From Lingula anatina (lineage: Eukaryota > Brachiopoda > Lingulata > Lingulida > Lingulidae), in assembly GCF_001039355.2 (NCBI RefSeq), contig NW_019775269.1, positions 411,938 through 452,097 on the forward strand: a DNA stretch of 40,160 nt. The letters run 5' to 3'. Of the stretch, positions 33,555 to 40,160 are shown piece after piece; positions within the stretch are counted from its first letter, which is position 1, and every line of letters begins with the position of its first letter. The notes beneath the pieces are model-generated. The model did not search any database, was not told the DNA's origin, and was given only the letters and a program-made list of their open reading frames with translations. The position numbers and the translations under genes are program-made.

Positions 33555-33560
33555 AATAAA
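33555..33560 (+). terminator. Poly(A) signal of the Ig-domain gene
   Basis: AATAAA followed about 10 bases later by a GTGTTGTGTTT downstream element. This would give a 3'-UTR of about 1.35 kb (32218 to about 33580), which otherwise shows no feature. Confidence 0.5.
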
Positions 33561-33599
33561 CTCAGATAACAGTGTTGTGTTTCAGTTTTACTTCTTATG

Positions 33600-34700
33600 A
33601 TTTAAATATAAAATTACCCGTAATAATATGTTTTAACCCGAACCCTTCAAACTACGGAGTAATCCGTCAATCATGCTTCCGTTGTTCACCGTTGTGAGCT
33701 GATGTTAACATTCCATGTAAGCTTACTTTGCTTAGATAAATTACGTCTAAATTGTTACTTTAATTTTTATAATGTACATTAACTTTTCATAGACAGGATG
33801 TCATTATGTCCGAAGTAAGGGATGTATAATTTTATCTATGTAAAGTTCCTTTTCTACCTACAGAGAGTTGCATAAAAAGTGAGCTGTTGTTTATGATAAG
33901 TGTACTATGGGGTAGATTCAAATCAAACATCGCGGTCAAAAAGCACGTTCGGAGCAGACCTACCTGAGGTTAAATCGGGCCATATCTAAACGTCTCATTT
34001 CCTGTTAAAGCTTAATCTGTCATAGAAAAAATGAAATTTAAATCTGCGTGGAAAGTTTTGCTGGAAACGATTATGTTATATAAAAACTTGAAAAATAATT
34101 AAGATTTTCCATTTGCCTTTTTATGACCGTCTTTTATCTTTCCACAATTTTCTTTATCAAAATCTACATCACAAAATTCGAGTAGAGAACGCCTCCTCCC
34201 TAAAATCGGTTTTCTTGTATTATTTCCCTTTAATAGTACTAATTCTTGGAAGCGTTTTTCTAAATTATTCAAAATTAGCCCAACACTTAAATCGAGATTA
34301 AATGGTACGTGATTGGAGTGCTGAATAAACCGGCTTATTAGGAATTCGAGTCTCTACTAAAATTCCAAAGACTAATTAAATAGAACTGTACACAAATTGA
34401 GGTTAGAAGTTTAAATGGTAAATTGCATCTAGGTCTCCCACAGCGGGCCAACAGAACAGGAATGGGATCGAAGAGATCTGAAAAACTGTAAATGTTAAAA
34501 ATCATACAATTACTAGAAAGACCTGCTTGAAATAAAAAAGAACAAAAGTGACTATAAATGGTGTAAGTTATTCATGGAAATCTGAAAAGAGACAGGAAGG
34601 TATAGAGGGTAGATAGCGTCTGTTCCCAACCCACCGCCTGTTTTATCTTCTCTAACTCCGATAACGTTCTCTTTACACACCTCTTGAACTATCCTACCAT
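33600..34700. other. Gene-free spacer between the Ig gene and the GTPase gene
   Basis: No supportable feature. The open frame at 34113-34301 is AT-rich and has no recognisable motif. Confidence 0.45.
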
Positions 34701-34808
34701 GGACACGCTCAAGATGGAGATATGAATATCCAATGGACCCTCTTCTGTGTTTCCGCTATGACAATGACTCAAATCGGTCACATAATTCTAATTAGATGAA
34801 GAATAGAG
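34701..34808 (+). other. Putative 5'-UTR exon of the RERG-like gene
   Basis: A strong donor (AGAG|GTAAGT, exon end 34808) precedes the acceptor TTTTGCAG at 35066 by a ~258 bp intron, and the first coding ATG lies 15 bases beyond that acceptor. A short upstream ORF (ATGACAATGACT..., 13 codons to TGA) ends just before the donor. The 5' edge is arbitrary. Confidence 0.35.
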
Positions 34809-35080
34809 GTAAGTCATTGAGACCATGGTACAGGATAGCTAGCAGATAAAGATTATAACGTTTGGATTTTTCAGTTTCATTTATTTTTCATTTTTTCAAG
34901 CAAGTTAAAAGGTGAGCAGTTCACGAAAGTCATTCCAAAAAGGCTTTGCTATTCAGTTTTATGAGTAATGTTTCCCCCGATATACTACTGGAATGGATAT
35001 TTTGAGCGAAAGAAATATAATTAGTGATTTCTAAATGTTTTTCGTGTGAATATCTTTCTTTTGCAGCGTGCAAGTTGTTC

Positions 35081-35610
35081 ATGATGACAGGTAATTCACA
35101 AGAGAAAGGTTCTACGAAAACGACTTATCACATTGTTGTTCTGGGGGCAGAGGGAGTTGGGAAAACCGGTAAGATTTTTTAAGATGATTTAAGAAACACG
35201 TTCATGGGGCATCTTGCATGTAATTGGCCTGCACACATTGGCCATTTTCTATTGAATTCGAATAATCTGAAAAAATCTAAACATTTTCATTATAAAAATT
35301 AAATGCCATTTCTATGTGAATCTAGACCTACTAGCATAACCACCAGTAAAAGGCAACATGCTCATATACTATCTCAGTGTAAGATATAATGAAGTAAAAT
35401 AGCGTTTGTTTCCTGTGCCAGCTTTGGTAGTAAGGTACCTCACCAGGCGTTTTCTCTCTGAGTATGCCAGTACCGAAGAGTCTACTTACAACCGTACCGT
35501 GAACGTGGACGATAAAAACGTACAGATCAAGATTACCGACGTCATTGGGAAGGTGGGCGTATGGGTGTTTTCGTGTGTGGTTGTGTATTTGTGTGCGTCC
35601 GTGTTATTGT

Positions 35611-35671
<61 letters not shown>

Positions 35672-37695
35672 TGGGTGAGTGTGCTCGCGTTTGTGTGTGT
35701 GTGAGGGAGAGAGAGAAAAGGAGAACTTAAACTAATCTTTTACTTTCATTTTACAGAGCGTCAAGCAGCCTTCGTACGTCCGTAGTAAAATTCAAAAGAT
35801 AGATGGCATTGTTGTGGTGTATTCGGTGACAGATAGACGGAGTTATGAGGCGGCACTCAATTTGCTAGACTTGATAAGACTTCATGCCAGACCTGGTACT
35901 TCAACACCAACTATTCTTGTAGGAAATAAAGTAGATCTGGAACACATCAGGTAAGCTTTATTCCTAGTTTCTTACTTTTGAGGTATTTTAAGCGTACAAA
36001 ACCAAATACTTTAAGAGGTTTAAACTTCGTTTTTCTAGGATGTAGGCGCGCCTATCAAGCTCATACCTGATAGATAAATCAGATGCATTTTATCTGTTTA
36101 ACCAATCAAGTATTTTCAAATAAATAACAACATAAACATGTAAATATACAAATATAGCTAGACCTAAATGTATAATGCTTCGTAACTTTGTGAAGTCTCC
36201 CTACATTCGGTTTGGAGAGATTCCAATGTTCTCTGGTCCGACCGTCGTGCTCAGACTGTTCTGGGAGTCTTTTAAAATGAGCACTGCTCTGACACATAAG
36301 GAGTGAGAAGTTATAGTTTTATTAAACAAAAAATTATCGCTTGAAATTCAATTTTCTTAACATTGATTAGTGTTTAACATAATTTTAATCACTATGTATT
36401 ACGACTGATAAAAGTTTATAAGCTGGACAAGTTTTCAATTACCCATTTATTGGGCAGCCATCTGTTAATTTAAAATGCCAAGTACAAACCTTTTCAATCA
36501 GCAGATGGCACTGCAGATAGACCACAGAATGGTTTAGTCCACAATATATATATATATATATATATACACTTACTTAGCGTTACTTAGCGTTGATTTTCGA
36601 TTCAGGTTCCTACTGGATCCTCTTTATCGGACTCATCTTCCAAAACTAACTTGTGACTTCCGATGATGTTAATTTCGGACCTATAATCATCATACTTGAG
36701 TTCCTGGTCATCCCACCACTTGTCTAATCTGTTCTTAAAAGAGTTTAGGCTTTTTGCACTGACAACTTGATCGGGTTGGCTATTCCATATTTGTGTTGTA
36801 CGCACTGTGAAGCTGTATTTTCTCAAGTCTAATTTGGCTCTTTGAGGGAATAGCTTGAAACAATTTCCTCTGTTACCGGACCTATGTGAATGGCTTAACC
36901 ATAATTTAATAAAGTCTCTAGTTGATTTGTCATATATCCCAGTGACTAGTTTGTACATCTCAATCATGTCCCCTCTTACCCTCCTATAGCTAAGTGTTGG
37001 TAAACCAAGTTTACGTAACCTTTCTGGGTAACTAAGGTTATTCATACCCGGTAGCTGTTTTGTAGCCCTATATCTTGATAAGTAACTGTAAAAAGATCCG
37101 TATGTTTATTCTTAACGATAATGTGCATATTTATCGAATACCTTTTTATTTTTATGGTGATGTTTGAAAAATATTTCGTTTTAACATCATTCTTTGTCTA
37201 TAGGGAGGTAGATGCAGATGATGCAGAGAAAGATGCAAGCGAGTATCCTGACTGTTTTCCAATGGAGAGTTCCGCTGCTACGTTACCGGACGAGGCGGCA
37301 GTCATCTTTGAATCACTGTTGAAAAAGGTGAGATCAGTTGTGCCCCTTAATGAAAAAAAGAAAAAATGAAAATGACTTTTTTGATTTATTAGTACCTACA
37401 TCTTTTAGTATAATATCCAAGAAAAGTACACCTCTATCCATATATGTCTTTATGAACATTTAATGTCATCATTTTCCCTATTTTATTTATTCACCTTAAT
37501 TCATTTATTTCACCTTTTTATCTATTCATTTTACGTTTTATATACTTATTGTTTTAGCTAATTAACAAGAGAGACTCACTGAAAGTACCACGAAGGAAGG
37601 TTTCAGTTGTACTCCAGGGCTCGCCCAAACTGATCCGTACACACATAAAACGTAGACTAAGCATGTTCAACAAAAGCAGGAATGGTACACTGTAA
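35081..37695 (+). CDS. RERG-like Ras-family small GTPase with degenerate catalytic loops
   Basis: Exons 35081-35168, 35422-35552, 35757-35950, 37204-37327 and 37558-37695 join in frame to 224 aa. G1 is G22-AEGVGKT; switch I is ALVVRYLTRRFLSEYAS-T47, very close to RERG (ALVVRFLTKRF.WEYDPT). G3 is D69-VIGK, where Ras has DTAGQ. G4 is N130-KVD and G5 is about E159-SSA. Glu occupies the Ras Gly12 position and Lys the Gln61 position, so intrinsic and GAP-stimulated hydrolysis should be poor; the nucleotide-binding Lys28, Thr29, Asn130 and Asp133 are kept. The tail (180-224) is strongly basic (PRRKVS, IKRRLS) and has no CaaX box, as in RERG-type proteins. The acceptor at 35066 implies an upstream 5'-UTR exon. 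Two ATGs are adjacent; the first was chosen. Intron 3 contains an antisense LINE piece. The exact RERG/RASL subfamily is not certain. Confidence 0.87.
35612..35668. repeat. (TG)n(GA)n compound microsatellite in intron 2 of the GTPase gene
   Basis: About 11 TG units followed by about 17 GA units, lying ~60 bases after the exon 2 donor, with further imperfect TG/GA sequence to 35717. Confidence 0.95.
36544..36566. repeat. (TA)n microsatellite at the LINE 3' end
   Basis: Eleven TA units. On the minus strand it follows the LINE stop codon and a short tandem repeat (ACGCTAAGTA twice), so it is probably the simple-repeat tail of the element. Confidence 0.9.
36567..37090 (-). mobile_element. LINE reverse-transcriptase C-terminal fragment, antisense in intron 3 of the GTPase gene
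   Basis: The minus-strand frame from about 37090 to the stop at 36602 reads RATKQLPGMNNLSYPERLRK, then GLPTLSYRRVRGDMIEMYKL. This matches the segment just after the RT thumb in CR1/Jockey-like non-LTR retrotransposons (typically LSYxERLxxLxLPxLxYRRxRGDMIExYK). It continues through KLDLRKYSFTVRTTQIWNSQ and a typical FKNRLDKWW end. The frame is open for over 147 codons, so the copy is moderately young, but most of ORF2 and all of ORF1 are missing. It does not affect the coding exons. Confidence 0.8.
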
Positions 37696-37995
37696 CTCTC
37701 CACAGAAAAAGATATTCAAAAGGGAAGACTTCGCGTGCAGAAGTCATTGTAACTTTGTTACAGAAATTTTTAACAGAGGATTTCCCGATTAGATGCGAGC
37801 ACTGTTCAGAAATTCGTGAACAAAGTTAGATGAAACTAGTAAAATGAATTCTCTTCTAATTCGTGATTCTGTTGTTCAACGAAATATTTTAATCCAATTT
37901 TGTGCGTGCGTACGTGCGTGCGTGTGAACGGACACGAAAACACCCATCAAAAGATAACAACAAACACTTGAAAATTTAACTCTATACATTTTGTC

Positions 37996-38001
37996 AATAA
38001 A
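37996..38001 (+). terminator. Poly(A) signal of the RERG-like gene (short form)
   Basis: AATAAA about 300 bases past the stop codon at 37693-37695. Confidence 0.5.
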
Positions 38002-38042
38002 ATTAAGTAGGTTATGACCAACCTAAAATTGTTTCCCCGTTG

Positions 38043-38376
38043 TTTTAAAGGGATAATAACTCTTCGTTTTGGCCAAAAATAGAATTTTCCTGGAGTAAAC
38101 AACAATTTTCCCGTACTTACCAATGGTCAATGAATCCATTTTTACATTCAAAGTTAGTCCCTGTTTTTTTTCTAAAAAGTTTTTTTTGTTATAATATCTT
38201 GTAAGAGTATAGCCATCAATGGAGGTCACGTGGTCTAAAGACAAGTTCAGATATCAGAATAATAGCTATAACTGCCGTTTTTCTTGTACAGCAGAATGTA
38301 TTATATTTCTAGGAGTTGTTCACAATGTTTTTATTGTGAAACATGGATCTTATATGAAGAGTTATTATCCTTTTAA
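38043..38376. mobile_element. MITE-like inverted-repeat element
   Basis: TTTTAAAGGGATAATAACTC (from 38043, continuing TTC) is matched in reverse complement by GAAGAGTTATTATCCTTTTAA (38356-38376), with a 15-base perfect core. It encloses ~290 bp of non-coding DNA. The two overlapping open frames on opposite strands here (38023-38244 and 38219-38503) are attributed to the element, not to genes. Confidence 0.5.
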
Positions 38377-38424
38377 CCTGCGTTTGAAATCTGTGGGCCA
38401 GCTTCTTCGCTTTAAAATTCCCAG

Positions 38425-38454
38425 CTTGGACATAAATTCCTTTTTATGTCCAAG
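38425..38454. repeat. Perfect 12 bp hairpin
   Basis: CTTGGACATAAA (38425-38436) and TTTATGTCCAAG (38443-38454) with a six-base loop. It follows the MITE-like element. No terminator or microRNA role can be claimed. Confidence 0.8.
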
Positions 38455-38614
38455 TTCCCAGATACCATTTATCTTAAGCTTGCATGTATACAACGAAATT
38501 TGAAAATATAAGACGCTGACACGAATCGGATCTGAAGTTCAGTTTACATAACAACTACCCATCATATTATAAGAAGTTCATCAGCAAAGTAAGTTGATGG
38601 CCAATAAATTACAG

Positions 38615-38790
38615 TGTCAAGTGTTGGGGACACCGCAGGAGACGAGCAGCTTCCGTGTGATCGCATAATGTACCAGCAGCTGCACAAGCTTCTGGAAGCT
38701 CCCCCATGCACCTCCAGTAACAGCACGGTCATTAGCGAGGGTCAGCAACAAGTTACCACACGTTCCCAGGGCCTCTACGCTATTAACTGA
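38615..38790 (+). CDS. Terminal coding exon, possibly an alternative 3' end of the RERG-like gene
   Basis: After the acceptor AAATTACAG (ending 38614) a frame opens with two bases of a split codon and runs 57 residues to the TGA at 38788-38790: SSVGDTAGDEQLPCDRIMYQ, then QLHKLLEAPPCTSSNSTVIS and a Gln/Thr-rich end (...QGLYAIN). An in-frame TAA lies just before the acceptor, so it must be joined to an upstream exon by a phase-1 intron. It is much richer in G+C than its surroundings and looks protein-coding. The only phase-1 site I found near the end of the GTPase gene is AATG|GTACAC in its last exon (about 37683), a weak donor; using it would replace only the last two residues with these 57. 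Alternatively it belongs to another gene whose earlier exons I missed. Confidence 0.55.
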
Positions 38791-40160
38791 CATGACTGTC
38801 CTTAAGCCTCTCTTACAACCCGTCGTGCGTGCTTAGAGATCGTGCGTCTTCGTAGTTCTTGTCAGGATGAAAATTAAATCGCAGCGGACGAAGTAGTAAG
38901 TAAATCAAATCCTGGCAATTATGTTACTATTATATACTACCATGTACTTATATCAAATATTATATATACAGAATATTGAATGAAACTTTTGCATTAACAG
39001 TGGATATTCCATAACATTATTTAAATATATTTGTATTATTACCATTTATATAAATTGATATTGAGATGCTGTTGGTATTTTTTAATGGTGTTTGGGTGAT
39101 GGACTTGTTAACAAGCTATGTGCACTAGCATCTGAATTAAGGATATAATACTGTACTGTATTTACAGTATGTCTTCATTTTACATAATATTGGAGAAAAA
39201 TAGTTTTAAGATCTTAACAAAAAACAGTCAATCTTAGTTATGCCAGAGCCCTCTAAGTTAATTTTCTGAGTAAAATTATTATACTGAAATACAGTTAAAA
39301 TTTCATTAAAAATAAAATTAATTTTGGGTGGGTCCAAATCGGGGGTCTCTTTATCACCTGCAGTGCACATACCTTATACAATCGTCTAAGAGGGATCAAT
39401 ATATGTGCAACAAAAAAGATTATCATAATGATTGTTGTAAAATATTAAGGAGAAGATGAGTGTCTCTTATTATCTGATTTTAGATGACATCTACTGTGTA
39501 CAAGTAAATGACAGTCATAAAATATGTTTTTAGAAAAGATCATATGACATGTTAAAATATCAACAATATATTTATATTTACAGACTTGACATTTAATATG
39601 GAATATTTCAGTTTCGAAGGTATACCTAGGTAAAAATAAGTTATTTTTTCATAAAACTCCGATCTCATATACGATTTGTGAATGTAAAAGTGTGCAGTCA
39701 GGTGTGTCACTACCAATTAACATGACTTTAATGCCTGTTGCGCTGCTACATTATGTAATTTGCAGTGATTTAATTGGGTAGTGTTCCTTTGGGCTGATCA
39801 AAGCTTGGCTTAGGCAAAGCTTGGTTCTGTCAAAAAAGTATCCATATTTCGGCAACTACTGCATAGAAGAATTTGAAATTTTGCATGCAAGCGGTCAGTT
39901 TTGCAGTGCATAAGATGAGTCAAGTAGTGCATTACAAATCTGTTAATCTAAGGCAGAATGGCGCGAAAAAGACAGACATAACCAGACAGATCATGCCGCC
40001 AAACGGAACGGTCCCCACAGTTTTATAGAGTAATGCCCAGACTGATGTACCTACACAGAGGTCACCCCCAATGTATCAAAATTTTACCTACAGGATACAG
40101 GACCCACTGTCTTTCGGGATACGCTGCTGCAACTAAACAAAAAACACTTAGTCCGTTCAG
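38791..40160. other. AT-rich right edge, no firm gene
   Basis: The first few hundred bases are likely 3'-UTR of the 38615 exon (an AATAAA lies near 39311). The rest has no recognisable gene. A possible 45 nt minus-strand internal exon is at 40088-40132 (acceptor TGTTTAG, donor TAG|GTAAAA, one frame reading AAAYPERQWVLYPV), but the window ends there. Confidence 0.4.

Noticed and set aside
38219-38503. A 94-codon plus-strand frame
   Set aside because: It lies largely inside an inverted-repeat element and overlaps an equally long minus-strand frame, with no recognisable domain.
1-40160. Search for CRISPR arrays, operons, tRNA or rRNA genes
   Set aside because: No regularly spaced direct repeats, B-box-like tRNA motif or rRNA segment was seen, and the gene structure is clearly animal nuclear.

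Overview
This is a metazoan nuclear genome fragment. Coding sequence is split into short exons with GT-AG introns and conserved phases, spacers are long and AT-rich, and there are microsatellites, decayed LINE pieces and MITE-like elements. The protein families and the frequent ACATGTA-type words suggest a marine invertebrate, probably a lophotrochozoan such as a bivalve. That placement is inference. No bacterial operon, CRISPR array, rRNA or convincing tRNA was seen.

Layout. Positions 1-7000 are a repeat-rich, gene-poor block. It holds two LINE remnants (endonuclease part and C-terminal zinc-knuckle part), several inverted-repeat elements, and a locally duplicated ~980 bp unit with a palindromic core and a perfect 163 bp tandem duplication. 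Positions 7000-12200 show no supportable gene. Positions 12355-19351 (minus strand) carry a complete 14-exon orthologue of the seven-finger transcription factor ZNF143/ZNF76; I could phase every exon (690 codons). Positions 19560-20660 hold weak divergent coding candidates. Positions 21420-22775 hold an intronless tetraspanin with its own TATA box and poly(A) signal. Positions 23000-26800 are spacer with microsatellites and another LINE tail. At 26785 there is a possible 99-residue single-pass membrane protein.

Positions 28785-33560 (plus strand) encode a three-exon type I membrane protein: signal peptide, one V-like Ig domain, one TM helix, and a long tail with two PPxY motifs and a C-terminal PDZ-ligand-like end. 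Positions 34808-38001 (plus strand) encode a RERG-like small GTPase in five coding exons; its G1 and G3 loops have lost residues normally needed for GTP hydrolysis. A separate terminal coding exon at 38615-38790 may be an alternative 3' end of that gene. The last ~1.3 kb has no firm gene.

The genes do not form a pathway. ZNF143 is a housekeeping nuclear regulator, the tetraspanin and Ig protein act at the cell surface, and the GTPase is a signalling protein. The best second-look items are the degenerate GTPase with its possible alternative C-terminus and the Ig/PPxY/PDZ receptor. I found no strong evidence of a wholly new biological system.
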